Below, one piece after another: positions 34,001 to 46,216 of a DNA stretch of 64,000 nucleotides. The notes beneath the pieces were generated by a model. The model did not search any database. It saw only the letters and a program-made list of their open reading frames with translations, and was not told the origin of the DNA. Made by a program: the position numbers and the translations under genes. Location of the stretch: assembly GCF_008831285.2 (NCBI RefSeq), contig NC_045140.1, forward strand, positions 21,946,370 to 22,010,369. The letters run 5' to 3'. The DNA is from Nymphaea colorata. Its lineage: Eukaryota > Streptophyta > Magnoliopsida > Nymphaeales > Nymphaeaceae. Numbering within the stretch: position 1 is the first letter of the stretch; each line of letters opens with the position of its first letter.

Positions 34001-37000
34001 TGTTGGCCTTGAATCTAGACAACCCAAAATCACACACCTGAATGCATAAACATTAAGATTCCATATAGTAGCCATAAAAGAACCCAGATCTTCACATGAA
34101 TTCAATGCAATACCTTAACTGCCCAGTTTTTATCTACCAACAAATTTGGAGTCTTAAGATCCCAATGAACTATAGGAGGACTAAGACAATGAAGATAGTT
34201 AATGCCTTTGGCCTGCAAATAAAGCACAGGTATAAACTGTTAGATACAAATAATTCTTGACAATTTCAGGGTATAATTAAATGTAAACACTTGTCCTGAC
34301 CACATCCAATGCCATGCGCAAACGCCTCCTCTTATCCAATATCTCACCACCAGCTGCTCTATGAATTAGACGATACAGACTACCCCTGTCCCAGAAAAGT
34401 CAAATTTTAGCAAACATTCACCACCAGAATAACTAAAATGTCAAAGCTAATAATTTTTTTTCCCAAGCAGCTGACCTTGGTAAGTATTCAGTCACTATTG
34501 ACAAATGTGGACGTTTAGTAACTGCACCCATGAAGAGAACGACATTGGGATGACGGACACGCTTCATGATAGCAACCTAAAGACAATAAAAAGAGGATCA
34601 GAATGATAACAAACAATACACATTTAGCCAGAACCGCCAACCATCTCCGGGTAAAAGCACACTAGATATGATGCACACTCGATAAGCTCATACTTTGAAG
34701 AGAGATATGCAAGTCAAACCAGGAAGTAGAGCAACTGAAGACATAGAAGTCAATTACTCTAATGCCTGGACTGAAGCATTGTGCATCCCATGCCGAGCAC
34801 ATGCATGTTGAGAATAAAACAATTTAATTCGCTAGATACCTCTCTTAGAAATTCCCTTAGCTGATCCTCACTAAAATCTTGTTCACTAAGCACCTTAACA
34901 GCAACATCCTAAAAGTCAAAACACCAAGAACACAAAAGCTTATCAGAACAGGACTGAAAAATTAAAGTACGAGCAGAAACCTACAGGTCACTATTGAAAC
35001 AATCTCAAAAATTTAGGGATGAAAAGATGCAAATTGAATAACTTGGAAGATTGAGAGCATTTTCCAAACAATGTACATGAGCAGAACATAGATGAATGAA
35101 GCATGCATGTATGTGCTGATTTTGTACTTTTCCACAATTTCTGCTGTTAGATTTGCTGCCTTGCATGCCTAATTGTGTTGAGCAAACCAGAGGCTGCATA
35201 AGGTCAGACATCCTAGTGAAAGAGAGTTCCCCACCGTGCACCCCCCCCCCTACCCCAACAACCAATAAAAAAAAAAGGCTATCATTTGTCTACAACAGGA
35301 ATTCATATATTGAAACCAGGTTTTATTGTCTTGGTTTAATCAACCAGCTGTTTCAGCATCTCAATCAGATTGATCTGATCTTTATACAAATGACAGTAGT
35401 GGAGAATCAATTGTCCTTCTCAGTGTCACCCTCAATATTTTTTTGATATGTGTGAAAAGGAAAAGTGAAATATCAAATGTAAAATGAAAATATTGCGCAC
35501 TCTGCTTCAGCATGTCAATCAGATTCTTTGAGCATTATATAAATGATAACACTGGAGCATCAAATGTCCATTTCAATTTCACCAACGATATTTTGGGGAT
35601 ATATGTGTAAAGGAAAAGTGAAATATCAATGGGGATACATGTGTAAAGGAAAAGTGAAATATCAAACGTCAAGTGACAATATTGTCAGAACTAACCGATC
35701 CATGCCATTCAGCACGATGAACAGTTCCAAATGAACCTGCAGTGGACATTCTCTTGAATAGTTAACCAAAATAATACAACATCCAAAAGAAAGAAAAGAA
35801 ACATGGGAAAATAAACACACGAAATAATCTGTCGATGCAGAACATACCAGCACCAACACGCTCTTTTATGTGCAGGTCATCCCATGGGATTTCGAGCCAA
35901 TCCATTGCAAGAGATGGTTCAAGGTTCACATAACCTGGTCTAGCAGCACTAGAACTAGGCAAAACCCTTTTGTTTTCAGTTGCTGTCGGCTGAACAGAAG
36001 ACTCTAATTTTGACTTTTCAAGCTTATTACAATCCATTGGAATATGGCAGGGAAAACTAGCTTCCGTAACAGGCTTCTCAACAAAAGCCATAGACTGATC
36101 AACATGATGAACTGGAGCCTTTTCACTAGCACCTTGATGAATTTCGGGCATGCAATCTTGACTAGCCGGCCTCTTATCATGGGGGAGCCCCTCAGCATAC
36201 TCTTTAAACTCCATAAGCAGCGGTATATTGGTGGTGTGTCCTTCCTCAGTTTGAAATGGCATGCATGCTTTTGAATTATCACATAATTTAAGTTCCAACA
36301 TGGGAAGAGTGGTTTTCCCACTGCCTACCTCAACTCGGTAATGATTATTTGTTTCCTGAGGACTTGTCGTGTCAATTAGATCAATGGAACCTTGTCTCCC
36401 TATGCCATGAGAAAAAAATATTTCGCTGTCAGTGAATTCAAAGATGATATGTGAAGAACATTTTATTGCAAATCTGACCACACTTCTTTCAGCAATACAC
36501 AAAGAGAAGAACAAGAAGTCAAACATAAAATTGAAGTTTCCTCCTGAAGAAAGACTGAAAGGGTGGCCAACAGTTAGATAGAAAACAAAATTCAAGCATA
36601 AGCAACAAAAAGATTCTGGGATGAAACAAAAGCAAACATCAAAGTATGCAAAAGATGTGCTCAAAAGGAAAAGAATGTCAGGGGGTAATCAATAATTCCA
36701 TTTCAGATGGTGTTCACCAAAATTTAGTAACTAATGCCTAAAAAGGTCAAGTCCATGAAAAAAAGACTGTTAATCTCCTTCATTATGTGATTTAGCAGTT
36801 TGTGCTATTGGCAATTTGCTCAAGATATTACATACACACGCTAAGGAATGGTATGGACCATATAGACCAGTATCTGTCATACCTTCCATGAGATTGACAG
36901 ATGAAATTTTAGAAGTGGGAACATGAGAAAAGAGTATGGAATTTGAATTTGTAGCTTTTTCCATCTCCCACTCCTGTGATGAGGAAAAGTTTGGGCATGC

Positions 37001-37110
37001 TACAAATTCGAAAATCTACCTTTTTCATCGCCCACTCCAGAGATCTCCTCCAGCAGATCTCATGTGATGGATGATCGACAATAGTCATATGTTCTACTGA
37101 TATATATATA

Positions 37111-37144
<34 letters not shown>

Positions 37145-39395
37145 GAAGAGGATTCAGGTGCTATATGTAATTCCTCAAGACCTTATGAACCTACCTTCAA
37201 TTTGACTTCATAACAAAAGTGCAACAGATATACACAGAAAACAGTAAATTCATCACATAATAAGCTAGCAAGAACATTACAAGGAAGATATAGTAGGTAA
37301 TCAAAGAAAGACCAAAACTGCACGCTCTCAAGAGTAGACTATACCTGTTTGTTGGGGGATCCTGTGAAGAGGGTCTTCCTTGTTTATGATGTATGGATAA
37401 CAGAACGCACTTGAAATTCGGAAAGGTGATGGCATTGCTAAAACAGAAGGCCCATTTATGGAGGAATCAGGCTCATGAAGAGTTCCTGGCTCTCCAATTA
37501 AATCAACTACACACTCCCTGCCATGAAATTAAGTATCAAAGGGGGAAAATGCATGAAACATACAGACATTGAGCAACAACCCACTATTCCAGGAGCACAG
37601 ATCTCAATTTTCAAGTTCAAGATAGGAAATGAAAATCATTTATGTGTAAAAGCTGCAAATATTTCTATCAAAGTTGAGATTTGCTATTTTACATTCAAAG
37701 TGCATGGTTGCACCATGTTTTTTACTCTCTAAGAATGTGATATCATGCTATACCTCATGATTTTCATCATAAAGCTCCTTCTTCTCTAGTTATTTGTTTA
37801 AGTGAACTAGCTTTCAATTAAGTCATGCTGGTCTAGAACAATGCTAGGCGTGGCCAAGCACAAAACTAAGTCATCTCGAAAATAAAGCAGCCCTGTCCTG
37901 GGTTACAGCCTACTTCATTGCAACTTATCCACGCCCGATCCCTTCTGCACTGGTCAAAATTAACATGAGCATGTTTTTTACTACACGCACATTCAAAGTT
38001 ATATTTCAAAATACTTGCAAAACTTTCCCTTTGAAATCCGATTCCTCACATGCCTAGGCTATCATTCCAACTGCCTTATGCACTGGCAAACATGAGAAAT
38101 GACCTCAAAAAGCAAGAATAATCCTATCTGAAAAGGTGGATCAGGAAGTTGATTGAGAGACGTATATACAAGTCCATCTGGAGTCAAAAAATGCACAGGA
38201 AGACAGGATGGATTTGTACAAGCTGGTCAACTCCAGTAACACTCAACTATAGTTCAATAAGTTAGACCAATGAGCTCTCTGCCAAATACAAGTCTGGGAT
38301 ATACCAAGTAAGATCCATTTGAACCCTCATGCCTCCAGATTTAGTTGGACTCAGAGAGGCATGCTAAGGTGTGTGAAAGTTCTTAGTAGATATGTCGATG
38401 AAACTAGCCAATTGAATAAAGGAAATGAACAAAAGTTAGGCAGCAATTCATGATATTGCATGCAAATGAACTAGTACTATCATAGAGTTTATACCAACAC
38501 CACCACAGCTTTGGGGGAATTTGGCCATTATATGTATCAGAAATCTATCACCAATAATACTCACAGACCACAAAAGAGTTGTTAAAGCACATTATAAATG
38601 ATCAGTGATGAGTACAGTACATTAAAAAATTAAAAAAAAAATCGTATAAAATGGCAAAAAAGTATTAGACAGAATATCATTTTGAAACTCATAAAGATTC
38701 ACTCATTTACAAAATATGAACCATCGTTTCAGAAATTAGTCAAGGAACACAACTAAAATCAACATTCACATCTTCCAGGCTGATGATCCAAGAAAATAAC
38801 AAACAAAATCCTAGTAAGGCCAGACTGACAGATCAGAGTATATGAAAGGATAATCGATGATCCTATAAGGAGGTTTACTTGGCTGTGAGGTTTCCATCTT
38901 GTTCATCTTCTATGCTCCTGAGTTGTCAAAAAGAAAATGTAATACATGGGATACATGCAATGTATAGGCTTACCCCACACAGTTTCCAACGTGACAAGAG
39001 GGGTCTTCTGTCGAAAATGCTTGTGTGGGTGTGTGCCTGTGTGAGAGAGAGAGAAAGAGGGAGGGCCTATTATTTTCAATGGTAATCACAGACGAAGCAG
39101 AGAAGGGCAGCCCACGCAACACCTTCTCTCTCTACAGCATCATACCTCTGTGTGTGTGTGCGTGTGCGAGAGAGAGAGAGAGAGAGAGACCCCATTGTAC
39201 ATGCATGAACTGTTTTTAGTATCGGTTCAGACCAACCATGTGAAGACATGGATTTACATGAATAGGCTAATGGCTGACTGATCTACTGCACAATCGTCTT
39301 CTTCCTTTTCATTTATTTCTCCTTTTCTTTTTATACATATGTTATTATGTTTGCAATAAAAGGCTTGGGGAGTCTCTCCCCTGCAGGTTTGCATC

Positions 39396-39431
<36 letters not shown>

Positions 39432-40578
39432 TCTGACATGAACCAAACCACTTTCAAAGATCCTCAACATTGTGTGGTCACATGTTCGACAGCATTACAG
39501 AACTTAGGAAAATTAAGGGGCAATCAACAACTATTGTATTAAGCATGCCATGCCAAAGAGAAAGGGTTAACAACCATGATGCAATGGACACAACCATGAA
39601 ATAAAACAGAAAGTGGTTGAACAAAAACAGGAAAGGAATAGAAGGAAAAAGGCAAACCTCCATATCCCTTTATCATCTGTCAATTTGATGAGACAACAAG
39701 TGCTACATTCTGATGCACAATATCTACAACCTCGAGCAATCCGACATGGTAATTTAATAGCATCAGCCAACACCTGCATTACGAAATATATTTTAGGACA
39801 TGACATCAAGGACATGTACATATACAGAACACCTAAAGCAATAGCACATTCCACACCCAAGGAGACATCGCAATGAAACTACATGCTATATATCAGAAAG
39901 TAATAGAATATAAATATCTGCATAGTCAGACAAACAAATAGTCAAAAGCAGTGTCAGGAGCTTCAATCACTCGCTCGCAAATGATAAAAGCAATAGAATC
40001 CTCTACATCTCCAGCAGCTGTTGCCTTAACAATATCATAGATTGGAAATGACCATAATCTAGAAATCCTAACCAACAAACTTTAACTCACTACATAGTTG
40101 ATAGTTTTCTTTAAATGTGACTGTAAATCTATGAAACATGGTTGCGGGCATCTGATATGTTGGTGTCGACTCGGCTAGACACGCATTCCGGTACGGACAC
40201 GCAGCTCATGTGGTGTCGGATATGGTCAACATACCTGAGTACGCGTCCGACCAATTTTGGACCCGGTCAGCACTGACCAAGACCTTTTCCGTCCACATTT
40301 TTAGGGTTTTTTTTCCCGCCTTTTACCTTACATCTAGTCTACAGTTCCCAAACCCAAACTGCACTCTCTCTGTCGTTGCTGCTCTGTTCTTCCCTTTCTG
40401 GCAGCAGTTCTCCACCCTCTGGCCATCCACCTGCTCCTTCCAGCACCCATACTCAGATTTATGCATCTTGTTCCATCCAGAACTTAGGAGTCTGCTGTTC
40501 CGTTTTTTCCTATTATGTTTGTTTCATCGTTTTTCTTTTTCAGCTTCATTGGGCCAACAACTGCTGTTCACTTTTTCC

Positions 40579-40610
<32 letters not shown>

Positions 40611-43600
40611 GACACACACACACACACATATATATACACACCCATACCCATGATTTTGAATTTTGGCCCGCACCGGTACCCATGTGACATAGCTGTAAAT
40701 TAGTGAATGAATTACAAGAGAGAAGTAAACAACAGCCTATAAGAAGCTGTTGCTGTTGCCAGTTTAGATCCACTAAATATGGATCTTTTCCTAAAAGAAG
40801 ATGCCAAACTAAGCTGAAGCCACCCAAGCCCTACTTTCCCACCAGTTAGAAGCAAGTTTGGTGGAACTTGCTCTGAACATCCACAACAGTCACTATTTCT
40901 GTAACAGAAACAGCCCACGGGATTAATGAAGAAACTTTTTTATGCATCCCTTGGCACACAAGACTAAGTGAATGACTGCCAACTTTTTACATGATTTCAA
41001 TTTCACAAAATCATCTGAAAGAGACTAAATGGGCCACAGCAGGCACTTGTACTCTGGAATTCATCAAACAATGTTGACCTACAAAGTAAACATGTTCTCA
41101 TCAAAGCTTCTAATTATATTTGAAGCAGATATAACAACTTAACCAGACAAGGCGCAATTCACCAAGCCAAAAGAAACACCCAAGTCTAGCTACAAAGGCT
41201 CATCCCCTTCCAAAACAGAGAAAAGAGCACAAGACAATATATTACCAAAAAGCACATATTACAGATGAAAAAAAATGTCCATTTGCCATGTATATTCAAA
41301 ATGAAAACCGACTAACAGCAACCATAAATATTAGGAGAGATTTTAAGAACATGATGAGCATATAGGCACACAGTTAACCGCAGCCAATGTGGATGGAGAG
41401 AGAAAAGAATGATAAAATCAAGAATACGTGGCAGTTACTTCTCATAGAAACCTAATGATTCATGGGCAAATGAGCATGAATCCATCAAGTTCAGAATTCA
41501 CCTTAAACAGCACAGCACGATGTCTGCAAAGCCCCTTGGTAAGGCTGCCAATTGAAAGCACCACAGAACCATGGCATTCTCTCAACATCTCACTAGATGC
41601 TTGCCATTGCCTATAGAGCTCGCCATGCTCTGTTTGGAACGAGCCACTTCAATACCCAAAAAAGGCAGGAATTGGTATTCATAACCTTCAAGCGAAACAT
41701 AAAAGTTTCTGCACATGAAACCAACAACTCACCCCAAAACCATGCAGACAAGCTTCCCAAGTTTGTCCACCAACTCCACCGTGCTGCCTGAAGCATGATA
41801 AAAGAACAGTGCCCTTTCCTCAAGCTCCCTAAGCTGTGGATCCCCCGCTCTGTTAACAAGAACCGCCTCCATAGACGAATCAGCGGGACTTACCGCTCGA
41901 AGAGATGATAGCGAGGGCATGCGTCTCGCTTCTTCTGCGCCATTACACATGACCCACAGGTATGGATTCATTCCCATAACAAGATAGAACCCATCAGATA
42001 TCTTATCAGAATACGACAAGCAACCTGTAACCTGTAATGAGAAACAAATTAAAATAGAAAAACAAAATATCGAGCAAGAATCATCGATCAAGCACGACCC
42101 ACCTCTTAGTGAAAATAAATTCATTTCTCTCAAAAGGTCCTCGATCACTAGTTCTTACAGGAGAAAAGCGAACAAACTACAGGTAACCATGCAACATAAA
42201 TGAAAATAATAAAACAAAAAATAAAAAGAAAACATAAACATAAACATACACAAGGGGAAATTTGCTTACCAACAATCAATAAAAAAGATCATGATAAACT
42301 AATCCAAAGATTCTTAGAACGGAGGGCGTAAATGGCAGGACACAATCCGGACAGACCAGACGATAAGGAGAAGGGTTATCAGAAGGCGTTATGCTAGGTT
42401 GGCCGATACGAAGAGCCGATTCGGTTTAGCGGTCGTACAAGCCTCGACGACTCGGAAACTCGTGACCAATCCTCGAATCCAAGTCCAGACAGTCGATGGA
42501 GATGGACAAGATATGGGCACTCAATCCGCATTACCGGCTGAGACGCCCGAACACCAAGGTCTACCCACTTCCGACTCGTCCCACTCCTGCACGAGTTACG
42601 GAGTAGTTGAAAATCACGGAAAACCAGAATCCCATTGGAAGGCCACGTCGCAGGCTTTTCTGGACTCCATGCATCAATCTCCGACAGATGCTTGTCGCCA
42701 ATCCCAATATCGAGATTAATTAATCCAATCGTTAACGAGACAAAGAAAACTACCGGTCGAGAAGAACCAAGAAGATCTCCATTTTCCAACGACGCCACAG
42801 CATTCCCATTTCCCAACCCAAATAACCAGGAACCGCGTCACGCACTTACGGGAAGGGGAAGGCCTCTTCCGTTAACGGAGTTCCCCACATCGTCCCGACA
42901 AGCTTGAACAGATTAATCACAATCAATTGTTTTAGCCCCTTATTATCTGACTATACGACCTCAGGGCAACCAATCACAACTTAAATACACCATTCATCGC
43001 GTAATCGAGAAGCCACAAAGACATGCATGCGCAACCTCGCTGTGCACACAAGACGGGAACAGCGTACCCAGAAGCGGTAGGCCATCGCGGCGGAGGAGCC
43101 CTCCTTGGAGGCCGGCTCGCCGCCGCGGAGGAGCTCCGCCTCCTCCGCCAAGAACGCGTGCGTCGTGAGCCGCAGTGCGAGCGTCAGCTGAAGGTAGTAG
43201 CTTTCTCTCGCCCGCCTCGCCCAGCTCTCGCCCTTCCAGAACTCGCCCGATGCCTCGCTTACCAGCCCGATCTCCCTCCCGATCGCCGCCGTCAACGACG
43301 CCGCCGACGAAGTATCCCCGCCGGAACCCGCGCTCTCCCCACTCGACGACGTCCTCACCGCCTTGAATCCCAGTTCCCTCATCCCGGGCACCCTGAGCCT
43401 CGCCCCTCCGATCATCTTGCCCGCACCGCCTACCCCGACCCCGCGCCCCGCCCCGTAATTATAAGCACCTCTGGGTCCCCTCGCGACCCCGGGGCCAGTC
43501 GCTATCTCAGTCCTCCTCCACCGGTGCCCGCCGTCGCCATCAACTCCGCCGTTGGTTGCGTGCCATAGAGGGCGCCTGTCCATGGGTTCCGCAGCTTCCA

Positions 43601-43622
43601 CTGGAGGATTGGACGTCGGCAT
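31088..43622 (-). CDS. Raf-like MAP kinase kinase kinase (group B3, CTR1/EDR1 family)
   Basis: Fifteen exons (descending): 43068-43622, 41733-42031, 41502-41646, 39658-39773, 37345-37517, 35848-36399, 35696-35736, 34840-34908, 34476-34576, 34301-34385, 34114-34212, 33969-34037, 32649-32780, 32430-32524 and 31088-31184. All introns are GT-AG and the total is 875 codons plus stop. The start is the ATG at 43622; an upstream GTG is not a start. Residues ~139-395 form the EDR1/CTR1 N-terminal regulatory domain ([62 protein letters not shown]). A divergent linker follows to ~600. Kinase domain: [14 protein letters not shown], Lys632, HWDLKTPN (728-735), DFG 748-750, [21 protein letters not shown]. 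The family includes CTR1 (ethylene) and EDR1 (defence). The wording of the activation loop and tail ([25 protein letters not shown]) best fits the At4g24480/Raf6 lineage rather than CTR1 itself. The catalytic-loop HRD arginine is Trp729. Confidence 0.95.
33416..33634. mobile_element. Miniature inverted-repeat element in Raf intron 12
   Basis: It begins CAGGTGTAGAGCCAGGGG and ends AATCCTGGCTCGGTCCTTG, which reads CAAGGACCGAGCCAGGATT on the other strand. It has the same terminal style (GAGCCAGG) as the elements at 17.56, 53.17 and 54.84 kb. AT-rich interior, no coding capacity. Confidence 0.5.
35347..35690. repeat. Nested tandem duplication in Raf intron 7
   Basis: A ~150-bp unit (about 35347-35490) recurs diverged at about 35506-35690. 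Both contain a CAGCAT(C/G)TCAATCAGATT start and a GGAAAAGTGAAATATCAA core. Within the second copy a 36-bp unit (35595-35630 and 35631-35666) is tandemly repeated almost exactly. Confidence 0.75.
37100..37144. repeat. (TA)n(TG)n(GA)n compound microsatellite
   Basis: Located in intron 5 of the Raf-like gene. Confidence 0.93.
39024..39430. repeat. Three compound (GT)n(GA)n microsatellites in Raf intron 4
   Basis: Tracts at about 39024-39062, 39148-39189 and 39395-39430 have the same order, GT repeats followed by GA repeats. They sit within 410 bp of one intron. Confidence 0.9.
40140..40690. other. Candidate insertion in Raf intron 3
   Basis: This block differs from the surrounding intron: CG-containing words (GTGTCGACTCGG, GTACGGACACG, ACGCGTCCGACC) at its start, then CT-rich sequence, then TG/TA/AC/AT dinucleotide runs (about 40580-40650) able to pair with each other, ending with CCGCACCGGTACCCATGTGACA. 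It may be a transposon relic. I cannot define termini or a target duplication. Confidence 0.3.
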
Positions 43623-44878
43623 CGCCCTCACGAGCCTCACGGGTTCTCCTTCTCGTCCCTACCCGCATTTATCTAAACCCTAACCCCAACTCCCCCTCTT
43701 CCTCTGGCTCTCTCCCTCTCTCTCACCCCTCCTGCGTCACCGGGACGCAACGGCACGTGCACAACAACCTCCACTTCCGCCAACATAGACACAAAGCCGC
43801 CGAAAACACACCCGGAATCCGGCTTTCGGTCTTTCAGACGCGGCTCCGGCTAGAGGAAGAGATAAAATCCGGAGGAGTTCGCGCGGTTAGGCTGATCGTC
43901 AGCCTTCTCCTGTTCCCTATGCGCATGGGGGTGGGCCGCACGTCAGCAAGTAAGTGACGAAAATACCCTCTCCGGGTCACTAATCATAGGCGCAGACTCG
44001 CGGGAAACATCGTTTTCTTGGGGTACCGCATGAGGGTAAGATGGTCAGTTTAGTGTGGCTCGGCGACGGACTCCGTCGCCGGCCGCGAGAAAGCCACAAA
44101 AAGTTTTGTGAGAGAAAGGAAACGGGGAAAGGCCCTTTCGCCTTTTTGCAACCTGTGCGAACGGCGACGCGTAGGCCCAAGGGGCCCCTCTCCTCTGAGA
44201 CCGACGTTCATCTACATGTCTGCTCCCCTCTTTCTTGTTACAAATTTTTTTTTTTACTGAAGAAGGCTCGGTGGGCGCCGTCGATGATAAGGATGGGTTC
44301 TAGCCCGGACAGAATGTTGCTTGTAATATTTTTTAATGATCTATATACATCATCAAAGAACACGATTTTTGCTTATGAACACCTCGTGTGATTGTCATCG
44401 TCTTATTAAAGACTTTAAGCTTTTTGAATTTTTCAAAAACGTAATTTAATTACCTTTCTAACTATTCCAGTTTAGTAGCTGACAAAGACTATGGTTCTCT
44501 CTCTCTCTCTATGATAAATTGCTACATTTGTGACCCTTAAGTGCCTCATCTTGGTTGTTGATCTTTTCAATATGAAAGCTTTAGAGAAAATGAAGAAGAA
44601 AAAGTTGTTATTAATGTAGATGACTGAAATACTCTAGCTATTTTTTTTCAACCTTCCATGTCAAAAAGATCAATAGTCAAAATGATTCGTTACTATTTTG
44701 CACCTAAGGGTTAGGTACATCTAGAATTATTTATAGGGCGGATGAATATCCAATGTACCCATGACATTGATATACACTATAATAAGCTATCATTCAAGAA
44801 AAGGAATGGCAAGCTTTATTTTGGCATGGCATTAAAGCTAAAACCTTATACTCATTATAGTGGCAAGGTTTGTTAATG

Positions 44879-44911
<33 letters not shown>

Positions 44912-46216
44912 GCCATCTTGAGCTTCATCCAATAACATCCAAGTGATACACGTTTATGGCTTCTACCAGTAACAAACCAGTTTTTTTGGGGGGGCCCACG
45001 TTTTTCGGGTGAGCATGTGCGTCCAACCAGACGCCATTGGCGCGATTTATGTGAGGAGAACGATTTTTGCTTCGGCGTTATTCATCAAGGGAATCAAAAG
45101 TTCAAGATATTTTTCGAAGTACATGCATTCAATTCAAGAACTTGAGTTGGGGATAGTTGGCGACTCAAACTGTCTTGGATTTCTTCATACGGGAGTCGCG
45201 TGCTTCTTGTCCTCTGAAAAATCTCAGGATGAGAACAAATTTGAAAAAGGTTTTAGGCTAAGTTTTCTAATAAGTGTGGCCTTGTGTGGGCAATTGCCCA
45301 CAGACCACATAAGCTCAACCTAACAACTTCTTCTTCATATAAGTTGGTTTGTTGTATATTGGTGCCCTCGAATTTAAATATATTATTCTGATCCTCCTCA
45401 AACACCAGGGGCCAAGTCAGAGGGTTGGCATGGCGGGGGCCTTGTTTTTCTCAAACACGGGATGTCTGGCTTTTGCGTTATTGGGTAACCCTGGCTAAAG
45501 CTTCTTTTGTCCCATCAATTGTGTGTTGGGTCTTCTCAACCGGGTAACTTTCACGGAGTTGGGAGAAAAAGTGTCCCAAACTGTAGGCCTTTTTGGCTTC
45601 TCTTTTTAGATGATCACCTGATGTTTAAGCTGCAAGCAAGAATGAGATCTTTTTAAAAGTAGCCAGCGTCAGAATGGAAGCAGCAGGCAGTTAATGAGAG
45701 GGAAGGAAGGGGCTATTCTTGCTCAGTCGTCTCTCCATACGACCGTCCACTTCACCACAACCATAGAACCTGAAAAGGCATGACGTTTGTACATGAGCAC
45801 GTAAATGAGTGGACGTGAAATGAAGTATAAAACACCTAAATATTGTGATTGATTGGGTTGTCTTCCAACTGGATGAGAAGGATGATTACGAGCGGGTGTG
45901 TGTGCGGGCAATTGCCCACATGGATCTCAGCCAAAATTTTCTGGTTCTTGCATTGACCTGACTGACTTTCAAATTTAAGCTTCTTCCACCTTTTTCCGGC
46001 GTGCATGTATGCATTCAAGCGCCATTACTGGCGGCTGGTTCGAACAGCAAAGATCAAGAACTCAACACAAAAGTAAAACCCTCAAATGCCTTTTCAAGAA
46101 TTCTGAGGCACCTTACTTTTCCTTTACATTTATAAACCGTGGACTTTCAGGAAACCACAATTCTCAATACAAGAAAGAAAAAAGGAAAAATGAAGAAAAG
46201 AGAAGATGTGAAAACC
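43623..46216. other. Spacer between the Raf-like and RLCK genes
   Basis: It begins with the leader and promoter of the Raf-like gene (minus strand), including AAACCCTA at 43675-43682, a telo-box 53 bp before its ATG. It then holds a CT tract (about 44497-44511), a TA repeat (44884-44911) and two copies of the GGGCAATTGCCC palindrome (45285-45302, 45906-45917). No supported coding gene. Confidence 0.55.
44884..44911. repeat. (AT)n microsatellite
   Basis: About 14 AT repeats. Confidence 0.95.

Noticed and set aside
36878-36975. Extra Raf exon between exons 5 and 6
   Set aside because: It has an acceptor and a donor, but every phase compatible with the neighbouring exons meets a stop, and direct joining of exons 5 and 6 is in phase.
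40140-40690. LTR retrotransposon or gene in Raf intron 3
   Set aside because: No polymerase, integrase or LTR pair is visible; kept only as a low-confidence insertion.
43623-43640. Raf-like protein start at 43640
   Set aside because: The codon is GTG; the ATG is at 43622.
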